From assembly GCF_963664135.1 (NCBI RefSeq), contig NZ_OY760905.1, forward strand, positions 248,001-312,000: DNA of 64,000 nt, in the 5' to 3' direction. Positions 27,523 to 35,890 of the stretch are shown here, one piece after another. The notes under the pieces are model-generated. The model did no database searches and was not told where the DNA came from. It worked only from the letters and a program-made list of their open reading frames with translations. The translations under genes and the position numbers were made by a program. The stretch is from an uncultured Acetobacterium sp. (GTDB lineage: Bacteria; Bacillota; Clostridia; Eubacteriales; Eubacteriaceae). How positions within the stretch are numbered: position 1 is the stretch's first letter; each line of letters starts with the position of its first letter.

Positions 27523-28392
27523 ATGACAAACCGGCATTTGAACATATTTATTACTGTCTGTAACGAAGGGAGCATGACAAGGGCAGCCAATAAACTATTC
27601 ATGACACAACCCTCTGTGAGTCAGGCGATTAAAGAATTGGAAAGCTATTATGATGTACGGCTTTTTGAACGACTGTCCCGAAAGATATTTGTTACCGATG
27701 CTGGCCGAAACCTTTATGAATATGCCAGTCATATTGTCAGCCTGTATGTAAAGGCAGAAGATAGTCTGAAACGAAACGGTTTGCGAAAAAACTTAAGTAT
27801 TGGTGTTAATTACACCGTTGGCGCAGTTCTGATTCATCGTTATATTCGTGAGTACCGAGCGCTTTATACCGACGCAAAGGTATCAATTTATGTTAACAAA
27901 TCATCAGACTTAGTTAAAATGATCCGCAAGGGTGAGCTGGATTTTGCCCTGACGGAAGAAGTGAATCATGAATTCGACCTGGTGCAGAACGCGTTTTATG
28001 AAGATCGGATTGTGATTGTAACCAGTCCCGCCCATGCGATTTTTAATCATAAAAAGATTACCGTTGCGGATATCATTAAAGAAGATCTGCTCTTGCGTGA
28101 AAAGGGCGCCGGCGTCAGAAATTTGTTTGAAGCAAAAATGAGTGATTTGGGATTTCCGGTGAATCCCATTTGGGAGAGCACCAGCACGACCGCCTTGGTA
28201 AAAGCTGCTGAAAACAATTTTGGTCTGGCCGTGTTACCAATGCAGCTTGTTCAGCAGGAATTGGCTGCGGGAACACTCAAAGAAGTAAGCGTGAAAGACT
28301 TGAATCTGGATCGGAAACTAATGGTGGTTTACCATCGGAATAAGTTATTAACGGATTATATGCAGGATTTCGTAAATTTGTGTTACAAATAA
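27523..28392 (+). CDS. LysR family transcription regulator
   Basis: A 289-residue protein with an N-terminal winged helix (TVCNEGSMTRAANKLFMTQ then PSVSQAIKELE) and a substrate-binding domain from about residue 90. The start at 27523 is chosen because it begins the conserved helix at normal distance; AGAAAGAGTAGGA lies upstream. The CysB/CysL branch is suggested by the style of the sensor domain, but the effector is unknown. The neighbouring molbindin and methyltransferase genes are possible targets. Confidence 0.88.
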   Translation: MTNRHLNIFITVCNEGSMTRAANKLFMTQPSVSQAIKELESYYDVRLFERLSRKIFVTDAGRNLYEYASHIVSLYVKAEDSLKRNGLRKNLSIGVNYTVGAVLIHRYIREYRALYTDAKVSIYVNKSSDLVKMIRKGELDFALTEEVNHEFDLVQNAFYEDRIVIVTSPAHAIFNHKKITVADIIKEDLLLREKGAGVRNLFEAKMSDLGFPVNPIWESTSTTALVKAAENNFGLAVLPMQLVQQELAAGTLKEVSVKDLNLDRKLMVVYHRNKLLTDYMQDFVNLCYK

Positions 28393-28447
28393 AAACCTTA
28401 TGATACTCTAACAGGATAAATATCCCGGAGTACCATAAGGTTTTTTT
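28391..28447. terminator. Terminator between LysR and molbindin genes
   Basis: AAACCTTATG pairs with CATAAGGTTT, with an inner TACTC/GAGTA pairing, followed by seven T on the plus strand; A-rich flanks make it usable in both directions. Confidence 0.82.
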
Positions 28448-28477
28448 AGGCCATACCGGTCTTTGGTTGGTTAAAAA

Positions 28478-28891
28478 CTAAGCGGCGATAATAACCGACG
28501 TTGCTTTAACAATCGCAACTGCTTTTACACCAGTCGCCAAGCCCAGTTCTTTAACGGCAGCGAGCGAAATGGTTGAAGTGATGAGGCTTCCACTGACAGT
28601 TTTTAGGGTGACAATGGCATTTACTGCGCCTTCTTGTACAGCCGTGATTTCACCACTGATCTGGTTTCGGGCACTGAGCTTAAAGTCGCCGATGCCGATT
28701 AGAACTTCGGTTGCTTTAATAATGGCAGTCGCATCTTTGCCAACAGCCAGTCCCAGTTCTTTAACAGCAGCGACAGAAATTGTTGCTGAGATATTACCAA
28801 CATCAGTCTTCAGGGTCACGATGGTGTTTACTGCGCCCTCCTGAATTGACTCAACTTTTCCAGGGAATTGATTTCTTGCACTTAATTTCAT
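28478..28891 (-). CDS. Molbindin: two Mop/TOBE domains
   Basis: A 137-residue protein made of two near-identical domains of about 68 residues, each starting KLSARNQ and ending in an A(I/V)VKAT or AIIKATEV motif. This is the di-Mop molybdate/tungstate-binding protein of anaerobes, which stores oxyanion in the cytosol. The ATG at 28891 follows GGAG with nine bases of spacing and begins the domain directly; the longer frame to 28957 has no support. It is divergent from the methyltransferase gene. Confidence 0.9.
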   Translation of the reverse strand: MKLSARNQFPGKVESIQEGAVNTIVTLKTDVGNISATISVAAVKELGLAVGKDATAIIKATEVLIGIGDFKLSARNQISGEITAVQEGAVNAIVTLKTVSGSLITSTISLAAVKELGLATGVKAVAIVKATSVIIAA

Positions 28892-29209
28892 TTTTATATC
28901 TCCATTCTGTTGCTTATGGCAACTGTTTTTTTTTATATACCCATTATAGCATACCATTAATCATACCTAAAATAGATCTATCTTATCCTTACGATAATGA
29001 ATAACCTATGTGTTATTGACAACCCGGGAAAAATAAAAAATCGCTGATGAAAGAACCGGCATTTTTTTAATTAAATGTAAAATAACGAGACTCAAAAATA
29101 GCGAACTACCCTATATAATTTCAACACGATTACAATAGCAGCGTAAAAAACGCATTAAAGCAACGATTTCAGCATGGAAAAATATAAAATTTAACCGGTT
29201 AAGTAATGC

Positions 29210-29238
29210 TTGATATTCGTTAAAACTGATGATATAAT
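29210..29238 (+). promoter_or_regulatory. Promoter of the methyltransferase gene
   Basis: TTGATA (29210-29215) and TATAAT (29233-29238) are 17 bases apart, giving a leader of about 60 bases before the ATG at 29306. Confidence 0.7.
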
Positions 29239-29305
29239 TGATTTTACAATAATGAACGCATTTAAAAATGTGCGCCATTGCTATTTTATTTAGGAGGAAA
29301 CAATA

Positions 29306-30316
29306 ATGCTAACTAAAAGACAAAACCTATTGGAAACGATTAAAGGTGGTAATCCTGACCGCTTTGTCAATCAGTATGAGGCCTTTGTGTGTACAGATGC
29401 CATTTATGGAATGATCATGGGCGATCCAATTACAGCTCAGGGTGCGTTTCCCATGCCTGGTGGCGAGCCGGCAAAAAATGCCTGGGGAATTACCTTTGCC
29501 TGGCCTGCTGGCACTCCCGGCGCATTTCCATTACACGACGCAGAACACAAAGTCCTAAAGGATATTACCAAATGGCGCGATGTAGTTAAAGCCCCTGAAA
29601 CAAACCTTCCAGCGGAAGCATGGGCACCATTTTTACCACCAATCGAAGCGATTGACCGCAATGAAGTTTTTGCAACAGTATTTGTTGCCCCTGGTGTATT
29701 TGAACAATGTCATCACTTAATGGGTATGGAAGACTGCTTGATGGGTTTCTATGAAGAACCGGAAGAAATGCATGCGCTGATTGACTACATTGTTGAATAT
29801 GAATTGAAATATGCGGCTGAACTGATCAAATACTATAAACCGGACTGTCTCTTCCATCATGACGATTGGGGCAGCTCGTTGAATTCATTTATGGCACCAG
29901 ATATGTTTGAAGAATTTATTGTACCAGCTTACAAAAAAATCTACGGATTCTATAAAGCCAACGGCGTGGAGCTGGTTGTCCATCACAGTGACTCCTACGC
30001 AGCTAATTTGGTTCCACATATGATTGAAATGGGAATTGATATCTGGCAAGGCTGTATTTCTTCAAATAATGTTCCCGAACTGATTAAAAAATACGGCGGA
30101 CAGATTTCTTTCATGGGCGATATTGATAACTCCCTGATTGATGAAGAAAACTGGACCCAGGAAAGTGTTGGTGCTGAAGTGCGCAAAGCTGTCGCGCGTT
30201 GTGGAAAACACTACTACATCCCTTGTATTACTCAAGGTGGACCTGGTAGCGTCTATCCCGGCGTTTATGAAGCAATCACCGAAGAACTGAATCAGATCAA
30301 TAAAGAAATGGCTTAA
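29306..30316 (+). CDS. Uroporphyrinogen decarboxylase-fold corrinoid methyltransferase
   Basis: A 336-residue protein of the URO-D superfamily branch used for methyl transfer to or from corrinoid proteins (MtaA, MtvB and relatives). It begins TKRQNLLETIKGGNPDRFVN, has HHDDWGSSLNSFMAPDMF and VVHHSDSYA, whose His residues and the late PCITQGG Cys fit the zinc site that activates the methyl donor or coenzyme. In acetogens such proteins demethylate methoxylated aromatics or other methyl donors. No corrinoid protein or activase is adjacent, so it is an orphan component. A promoter with 17-base spacing and AGGAGG are present. Confidence 0.87.
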   Translation: MLTKRQNLLETIKGGNPDRFVNQYEAFVCTDAIYGMIMGDPITAQGAFPMPGGEPAKNAWGITFAWPAGTPGAFPLHDAEHKVLKDITKWRDVVKAPETNLPAEAWAPFLPPIEAIDRNEVFATVFVAPGVFEQCHHLMGMEDCLMGFYEEPEEMHALIDYIVEYELKYAAELIKYYKPDCLFHHDDWGSSLNSFMAPDMFEEFIVPAYKKIYGFYKANGVELVVHHSDSYAANLVPHMIEMGIDIWQGCISSNNVPELIKKYGGQISFMGDIDNSLIDEENWTQESVGAEVRKAVARCGKHYYIPCITQGGPGSVYPGVYEAITEELNQINKEMA

Positions 30317-30397
30317 TTATCAGCATAAAAAGCGATATATGAATCGACATAATCTGCATCAATAATAAACTCAATTAAAAAGACAACTAAAAAAACA

Positions 30398-30427
30398 AAC
30401 AGCCGGAGATTGTTCTCCGGCTGTTTT
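30398..30427 (+). terminator. Terminator after the methyltransferase gene
   Basis: Perfect 12-bp stem AACAGCCGGAGA with TCTCCGGCTGTT and a TTGT loop, followed by TTA. It also lies directly at the end of the truncated minus-strand gene. Confidence 0.85.
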
Positions 30428-30793
30428 AATGAAACGGGGCAAAGGGCTCCAGCACATGTTTTTCAAACGCCATTGTAAAAGGGGAAGCACCACTCAGTTC
30501 TCGAAAAGAAACCCATTTGTCCGTTAAAGAAGCCTGAGGCGAGGCGAACCCGAGAAGCGTATAAATATTTAACTGGCTAATGATTTCAGCCGATTGAAAA
30601 TTTTCAAGCGTAACAATTTCACCGGTTTGAGTATGAATCCCAAATTTTCGGCCAAAAATTTTCAAGCTAAGGTAGTCTGCTTCGATTTTGATTTCAGGCA
30701 ATTTCTCCAGCAGTTGTTGCTTGTCCATGTTCAGAAATTTTAGACGCCAGGACGCGCAGGCTTTTAAATAATTATTAGTTGTATCGTTAACAT
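30426..30793 (-). pseudogene. DUF3786 gene, frameshifted at the start and truncated at the end
   Basis: The open part (30426-30728) encodes 100 residues with the DUF3786 elements GRKFGIHTQTGEI, QLNIYTLLGFASP and WVSFRELSGASPF. GAGGAG (30801-30806) lies seven bases before an ATG at 30793, but that frame stops after nine codons. The family-like N-terminus (NNYLKACASWRLKFLNMDKQ) continues upstream in another frame, so one base is missing near 30785-30792. Family members as I know them are about 200 residues; here the gene ends at the terminator after 100. Both defects argue for a dead gene. Confidence 0.7.
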
Positions 30794-31019
30794 ATGATTA
30801 CTCCTCAAAAACTTAAACTCGGTAACACGGGACTGATTTATTTTCCAGTGATACCTGTTTCAGTTTAACAGGATTGGTGTGTTAACTCAACTAAAAAGAA
30901 AATCATTATCAGATTTTGAAGAAATAATGGCTTTATAGCCGATAGTTCAGTATCATTGACAAAAAAACATTTTTAAAAAATTCGTTTATTTTCATTTTAA
31001 ATCATGGTAAATTGCTTAT

Positions 31020-31029
31020 AGACCGGTCT
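31020..31029 (+). promoter_or_regulatory. Palindrome AGACCGGTCT before the GyrI-like gene
   Basis: A perfect 10-bp palindrome 31 bases before ATG 31060, directly next to TTATAG, which would serve as -10 box. It is the shape of a TetR- or MerR-type operator over the transcription start. The regulator is not identified. Confidence 0.5.
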
Positions 31030-31059
31030 GACTTGTTAAGCGAAAGGAATAAAATAAAA

Positions 31060-31515
31060 ATGAAAATGACGATTGAAATGATCCCGGAGTGTGAAATTGT
31101 TTACTTCCGAAAAATTGGTCCCTATGGGATCGGGAATATTGAGACCATGGCGAAATTAAAAACCTGGGCCAGCGTGAATGGTTTATTAAATGATGAATCA
31201 ATCATTCTCGGAATTCCCCAGGATAATCCCACAATGACACAACCAGAGGCGTGTCGGTATGATGCCGGATTGCTTGTCCGTACCGAACAGTTGATCAATG
31301 ACGATGAACTTCAAAAAGGGACGATCGCAGCTGGAGCGTATGCCGTTTTTGAGATTGACCATACCGCGGAAGCCATGAAGAAGGCCTGGCAGGAACTGTT
31401 TTCGGAACTCAGCCGACGGGGGTATGAAATTGACAATAAAAAACCAGTGATGGAGCGTTATGCATATAAAATGGTCGAAAACCACAGGTGCGAAATCTGT
31501 GTGCCGATTTGCTGA
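31060..31515 (+). CDS. GyrI-like / effector-binding domain protein
   Basis: A 151-residue stand-alone GyrI-like domain. Typical features are the opening PECEIVYFRKIGPYG and the later AGAYAVFEIDHTAEAMKKAWQELF. Members bind hydrophobic small molecules or inhibit gyrase; many are linked to multidrug regulators. AAAGGAA supports ATG 31060. The protein ends in two cysteines (CEICVPIC). A palindromic operator candidate overlaps the promoter region. Confidence 0.85.
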   Translation: MKMTIEMIPECEIVYFRKIGPYGIGNIETMAKLKTWASVNGLLNDESIILGIPQDNPTMTQPEACRYDAGLLVRTEQLINDDELQKGTIAAGAYAVFEIDHTAEAMKKAWQELFSELSRRGYEIDNKKPVMERYAYKMVENHRCEICVPIC

Positions 31516-31668
31516 TTAACGATTCTCAAATGGAGCAACGGGGATTTTACTCAGCAAGTTTTTAAAATAATTGTAGCTTAAGCTACAAATAAAAAGGAGT
31601 TTTATGTTATACTAGGTTCAAGATGAAACAAAAGACTGTTAATTCAGTAAATTTTAGGAGGTTCTACC

Positions 31669-31878
31669 ATGCAAAAGATAACAAAAGATATGAAAATCGG
31701 TGAATTATTAAGAATAGATGGTGGATTCGCACCCATTCTATTAGAAATCGGGATGCATTGTCTGGGATGCCCATCTTCTCAAAATGAAACGATTGAAGAA
31801 GCCTGTCAGGTTCACAGCACCAGCGCCGATGCCTTAGTTGACAAACTCAATGCCCATCTGGCGACATTATCAGCCTAA
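31669..31878 (+). CDS. DUF1858 redox-disulfide protein
   Basis: A 69-residue protein of the hybrid-cluster-associated redox disulfide (DUF1858/ScdA N-terminal-like) type: KDMKIGELLRIDGG, then the conserved GMHCLGCPSSQNETIEEAC with Cys pair C-x2-C. It may assist Fe-S or nitrosative-stress enzymes. AGGAGG precedes the ATG. A terminator follows. Confidence 0.87.
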   Translation: MQKITKDMKIGELLRIDGGFAPILLEIGMHCLGCPSSQNETIEEACQVHSTSADALVDKLNAHLATLSA

Positions 31879-31893
31879 GTTTAGCCAAACCTT

Positions 31894-31921
31894 AAGGGAA
31901 CCGCAATGGTTCCTTTTTTAT
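31894..31921 (+). terminator. Terminator after the DUF1858 gene
   Basis: Stem AAGGGAACC / GGTTCCTT with one bulged G and a five-base loop, then TTTTTAT. Confidence 0.8.
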
Positions 31922-31933
31922 TTAAACAGTTTA

Positions 31934-32193
31934 TAGGCAATTGCAAAAGTGCCGTGAACTTTGAGCCCAGTTTCGCACGAAACAATTTTTACACTGTACG
32001 GCGGACAGTTCGCTGAACTGTTCGCCTACACGTTACAAAATTGTTTTCGCGAAGGCAGTCACCAATCACAAGCTTGCTTGTAGTTGGTGACTGCCCGTGA
32101 ACCAGAAGAAATTCGCATCGCGATTTCTTCTGGTTGTGGAAACTGAACACAAAGCAATCATTGTTCGATGTTTATGCGTTTCGCAATTGCTTA
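31934..32193 (+). repeat. Palindromic leader repeat, copy D (long form)
   Basis: 260 bp, from TAGGCAATTGCAAAAGT to TTTCGCAATTGCTTA. It has the central hairpin plus a roughly 90-bp module of two hairpins (GGCAGTCACC.. with GGTGACTGCC, and CCAGAAGAAATTCGC with GCGATTTCTTCTGG), inserted in the gene-side arm (about 32044-32134). This is the only full copy not ending close to a start codon: 81 bases separate it from the Crp/Fnr gene, with a promoter in between. Confidence 0.92.
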
Positions 32194-32201
32194 TTAAACA
32201 G

Positions 32202-32230
32202 TTTACGCGATAAACCACTTGTCATATAAT
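32202..32230 (+). promoter_or_regulatory. Probable promoter of the Crp/Fnr gene
   Basis: TTTACG (32202-32207) and TATAAT (32225-32230) with 17-base spacing, downstream of repeat copy D. Confidence 0.55.
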
Positions 32231-32274
32231 ATTCTAAAAAGCCAGTTTGATACAAAAAATAGAAAGCAGGTGTC

Positions 32275-32967
32275 ATGATGGAGAAATTTTATGCTGTTAT
32301 GGAAAAATGTCCGTTGTTTGAGAATATAAAAGAAGACGAATATAAAAAACTGATGACCTGCATTAATGCGCATCTTAAAAAATTCAGCAGTGATGACTAT
32401 GTCTTTTTAGCTGGCAGCCAAATTAGTTTTGTTGGAATTGTGTTGACCGGATCGGTTGAGATTATCAAGGAAAACCCAGCCGGGGCCAGATTGATCATGG
32501 ATTTTTTAGGGCCTTCCAGTATTTTTGGGGAAGGGATTGTCTGTACCAAAGCCCGAATCGCACCGGTAAGTGTCCGTGTGAAAGAAGCTTCCCAAATCCT
32601 GATTATTCCTTTTGAACGTATTATCAAAACCTGTGGCAATGCCTGTAATTTTCATTTCCAACTGATTCAGAATATGATGATGATTTTAGGTGAAAAAAAC
32701 TTCAGGATGAATGCTAAAATTGAACTGTTGATGTTAAAGGGCATGCGGGAAAAGCTGGCAGCCTATCTGATTAATGAATCTCAGAAGAATAACAGCCTCA
32801 GTTTTGACATCGTTCCCAATCGTAATGAATTGGCCGAATACCTCAATGTCTCCCGCACCTCCATGAGCCGGGAACTGAGTCGCATGAAAGAAGAAGGCTT
32901 GCTGGATTATTACCAGAATTCGTTTAAATTAGTGTCACTGGATGAATTAATGAAGACGATGCAGTAA
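32275..32967 (+). CDS. Crp/Fnr family transcription regulator
   Basis: A 230-residue protein with a cyclic-nucleotide-binding fold (about 15-125; GSVEIIKENPAGARLIMDFLGPSSIFGEG) and a C-terminal winged helix (NRNELAEYLNVSRTSMSREL, about 183-202). No clean N-terminal Fnr cysteine cluster is visible, though several Cys are present. Two adjacent ATG codons (32275, 32278) are possible; the second has better spacing from GCAGG. Its location after the DUF1858 gene suggests a role in redox or nitrosative stress control, which is inference. Confidence 0.9.
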   Translation: MMEKFYAVMEKCPLFENIKEDEYKKLMTCINAHLKKFSSDDYVFLAGSQISFVGIVLTGSVEIIKENPAGARLIMDFLGPSSIFGEGIVCTKARIAPVSVRVKEASQILIIPFERIIKTCGNACNFHFQLIQNMMMILGEKNFRMNAKIELLMLKGMREKLAAYLINESQKNNSLSFDIVPNRNELAEYLNVSRTSMSRELSRMKEEGLLDYYQNSFKLVSLDELMKTMQ

Positions 32968-33154
32968 AAATAACAAACGTCATGGTGATTTGATCGTTTG
33001 GACCCCAAAAAATCATTCTTTTAAGCAACTGAATAGCTTGTAAGCAAAGTGATTTTAAAGTACAATAATAGCTAGCTTTTAAGCAGCAATCCAGGGGATA
33101 AAGCATCGTTTCATTTGTCCTGGAAAAATACATCAATCTTTTAAGGAGCCGCCA

Positions 33155-34747
33155 TTGTTTGATAAGACCATCAAAACGACAACTAAAAAAACAATTTTCT
33201 ATGCCCTGGGGGTTTTTCTCGCCCTTAGTCTGGTATATTTTCTGATTACGCTGGTGATTCAGATTAATGTCGAGTCAGCCCAGAAAAACGAGATCCAGAC
33301 CCAGGAACAACAATTGGTTGACGTCGAAAAGACGATCATCTCCAATAAGGTTAATCGCCTGGTGACCGACCTTTTGTATGTCACGGACGCATTAAAAATC
33401 GGTGATAACGGCAGAGGCAACTATTCAGACGTTGAGGATCACTGGCTGGCCTTTTCAAACCGAAAAATGATCTACGATCAGATCCGTTTTATCGATCTGG
33501 ATGGAAACGAAGTGATCCGGGTTAATTATGCCGAAACCGGCGCCACCCTGACCGCTGCAAAAGACCTTCAAAATAAGGCGAACCGCTATTATTTTAGCGA
33601 TGCCATTTCATTGGCAGAAAATCAGGTTTATGTTTCAAAGTTGGATTTAAACATGGAAAACGACCAAATTGTCGAGCCCATCAAACCGATGATCCGGCTG
33701 GCCACCCCCTATTATGGTACCAGGGGGGAGTTGGAGGGAATCGTGGTTTTGAATTATTCTGCTGCCGATATGCTGAACCAGGTAGAGAAAGTAGCCTCCA
33801 CCAGCCTGGGCAATATCTTTATGATGAATGCTGACGGCTATTGGCTATACAACAGCAGCGATCCCAGCAAAGCTTGGGCATTTATGTATCCTGATCGGAT
33901 GAATGAAAGTTTTAAAAATGAATTTCCGGATGTCTGGCCAACCATCCAGACCCAAGGAAACGGCACGCTGATTTCTGAAACTGGGGTGTTCAATTATACA
34001 AATATTCTCACCGACGATGAATTTACCCTGAACAGTAACCTGATCCTGGGAACGGGGGACTGGACCATCGTATCTTACATTCCACCGGATACGGAAGAAG
34101 GTTTGCTGTTAACGGCCAATCTCTGGGACACCATCCTGCTCGTCTTAAGAAATAATGGCTTTGCCTATTTTCTGCTTTTCACATTCGCTTTATTTTTGGC
34201 CATGCTGATGACCATTAATAAGCTGAAAAATGATGAAATCCGGTATTTTTCTGAATATGATGCCATGACCGGCATCTATAACCGCCGGACCGGTTTTGAA
34301 AAACTGACCCAGTTGTACAAAAATATTGAGAAAAACAAAAGCGAAATCTCAGTCTGCTTTATCGACATTAACGGTCTCAAGGACGTTAACGATTATCTGG
34401 GTCATGACGCCGGGGATGAACTGATTTTAACCATTACCGATGGCATCAAAAAAAATATCCGGGAGAATGATTTCGTTGCCAGACTGGGCGGGGATGAGTT
34501 TCTGATCATCTTTGAAGGGATTGATGAAGTCGGCGCAGAAGCCGTCTGGTCGCGCATTGTCAGTGAGTTTGAACACATCAACGACACCGAAAACCGTCGT
34601 TATGTGATCAGCGCCAGCCATGGTATCGAAACCTTCAGCGGCGGTTCAAATGAGTATATCGATACGATTATCAACCAGGCCGATGAAAAAATGTATCGGG
34701 AAAAGAAAATTATCAAAAAAGATTTAAAAATTATCCGGGAACGCTAA
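33155..34747 (+). CDS. Sensor diguanylate cyclase with extracellular Cache domain
   Basis: A 530-residue protein. A membrane segment at 13-37, a large external double-Cache-like domain (40-315), a second membrane segment at about 330-350, then a GGDEF domain with ARLGGDEFLIIFEG (about 445) and intact I-site REND. It should make c-di-GMP in response to an external ligand, with product inhibition. It starts with TTG at 33155, with AAGGAG seven bases upstream. Confidence 0.93.
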   Translation: MFDKTIKTTTKKTIFYALGVFLALSLVYFLITLVIQINVESAQKNEIQTQEQQLVDVEKTIISNKVNRLVTDLLYVTDALKIGDNGRGNYSDVEDHWLAFSNRKMIYDQIRFIDLDGNEVIRVNYAETGATLTAAKDLQNKANRYYFSDAISLAENQVYVSKLDLNMENDQIVEPIKPMIRLATPYYGTRGELEGIVVLNYSAADMLNQVEKVASTSLGNIFMMNADGYWLYNSSDPSKAWAFMYPDRMNESFKNEFPDVWPTIQTQGNGTLISETGVFNYTNILTDDEFTLNSNLILGTGDWTIVSYIPPDTEEGLLLTANLWDTILLVLRNNGFAYFLLFTFALFLAMLMTINKLKNDEIRYFSEYDAMTGIYNRRTGFEKLTQLYKNIEKNKSEISVCFIDINGLKDVNDYLGHDAGDELILTITDGIKKNIRENDFVARLGGDEFLIIFEGIDEVGAEAVWSRIVSEFEHINDTENRRYVISASHGIETFSGGSNEYIDTIINQADEKMYREKKIIKKDLKIIRER

Positions 34748-34773
34748 AAATTGTAACCGGATAATTAATACAA

Positions 34774-34810
34774 AAAACAGGAAGCGTTGTTTATGCTTCC
34801 TGTTTTTTTT
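34774..34810 (+). terminator. Terminator after the Cache-GGDEF gene
   Basis: Perfect stem AACAGGAAGC / GCTTCCTGTT followed by a run of T. Confidence 0.9.
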
Positions 34811-34917
34811 TGTAAGTATTTTTTTGTTCGTTCTTAAATCATAATTTTGTTTGAAAAAATAAAAAATGGGAAAAAATAAAACAAAGGTTTGAAATTCATA
34901 AGAGCGGAGAGAAAAAG

Positions 34918-35724
34918 ATGAAAAATTTAAATCAATTAACAAAAGCATGGATTAATCTGATACTTTTAGTCATGACGTTAGTTATCAATGGGTTGGGCGC
35001 GTTTGGTTTCTTCAATGGGTTATCACAAAAAGCCGTTTCAGATATGTACGCAACCTTAATAACACCGGCACCCTTTACCTTTAGTATCTGGAGTGTTATT
35101 TACACGTTGCTGTTTGCCGCACTGATTGTCATGATTATCAAGCATCAGGATGCTTATTATGCCAGTGTCATTGACCGGATCAGTCGGCTGTTCTGGCTGT
35201 CCTGTGGATTAAACATGATCTGGATCGTCTGTTTTTCCTACACGCAAATCGGCTTGGCGACCATTTTTATCTTTGCCTTTGCCGTCATCCTGGCATTGAT
35301 CATCAAACAACTGGGTGCTATTCAAACAAAAAACAGCTGGCTGCTGCCAGCGGCTTTTGGGATGTACGCCGGCTGGCTACTGATTGCATCGGTTGTTAAT
35401 ACGGCGGCATGGCTCGTTAAGGTTGAGTGGAATGGATTTGGCATATCCCCGGAAATTTGGAGTGTGATCGTTTTGGCAGTCGCCGTCGGTTTGACTGTGA
35501 TTGTTGTATTAAATACCCAAAATGCCATCGTTCCCATTCCTATTGCCTGGGGCTACTTCGGTATTTATCAGTCCTTAATGTCACCTACCGGATTTCAGGG
35601 CCAATACCGTTTATTACCGGTGATTGTCATACTGGGAATCATCCTCCTGATCGGGTTGGCAGGGATTCAGTTCTATCGCAATCATTATCGACTGATGCCG
35701 GAAATGTCAGACAGTAACAGTTAG
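34918..35724 (+). CDS. TspO/MBR-like tryptophan-rich membrane protein
   Basis: A 268-residue, very hydrophobic protein with about seven membrane segments. The segment TPAPFTFSIWSVIYTLL is the signature of the TspO/MBR family in its longer bacterial form; several Trp lie at membrane edges. Short TspO proteins bind tetrapyrroles; the function of this long form is unclear. GCGGAGAG precedes the ATG. A terminator follows. Confidence 0.78.
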   Translation: MKNLNQLTKAWINLILLVMTLVINGLGAFGFFNGLSQKAVSDMYATLITPAPFTFSIWSVIYTLLFAALIVMIIKHQDAYYASVIDRISRLFWLSCGLNMIWIVCFSYTQIGLATIFIFAFAVILALIIKQLGAIQTKNSWLLPAAFGMYAGWLLIASVVNTAAWLVKVEWNGFGISPEIWSVIVLAVAVGLTVIVVLNTQNAIVPIPIAWGYFGIYQSLMSPTGFQGQYRLLPVIVILGIILLIGLAGIQFYRNHYRLMPEMSDSNS

Positions 35725-35831
35725 GTGATGCGGCAACGATTTATTGAGGAAAAAATTATTACCAAGTTTTGTCGCAAAATATTTTTTTGTGACAAAACTA
35801 CGGTGACAATTAGTCTGTATGGAATCATCGA

Positions 35832-35871
35832 CAAAAACAAAAGCCAGCTGAAAAGCTGGCTTTGTTTTTGT
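35832..35871. terminator. Bidirectional terminator between convergent genes
   Basis: Perfect stem AAAGCCAGCT / AGCTGGCTTT with a GAAA loop, flanked by A-run and T-run so it can act for both the TspO-like and the symporter gene. Confidence 0.9.
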
Positions 35872-35890
35872 CTCATTAAATTAAATATAC

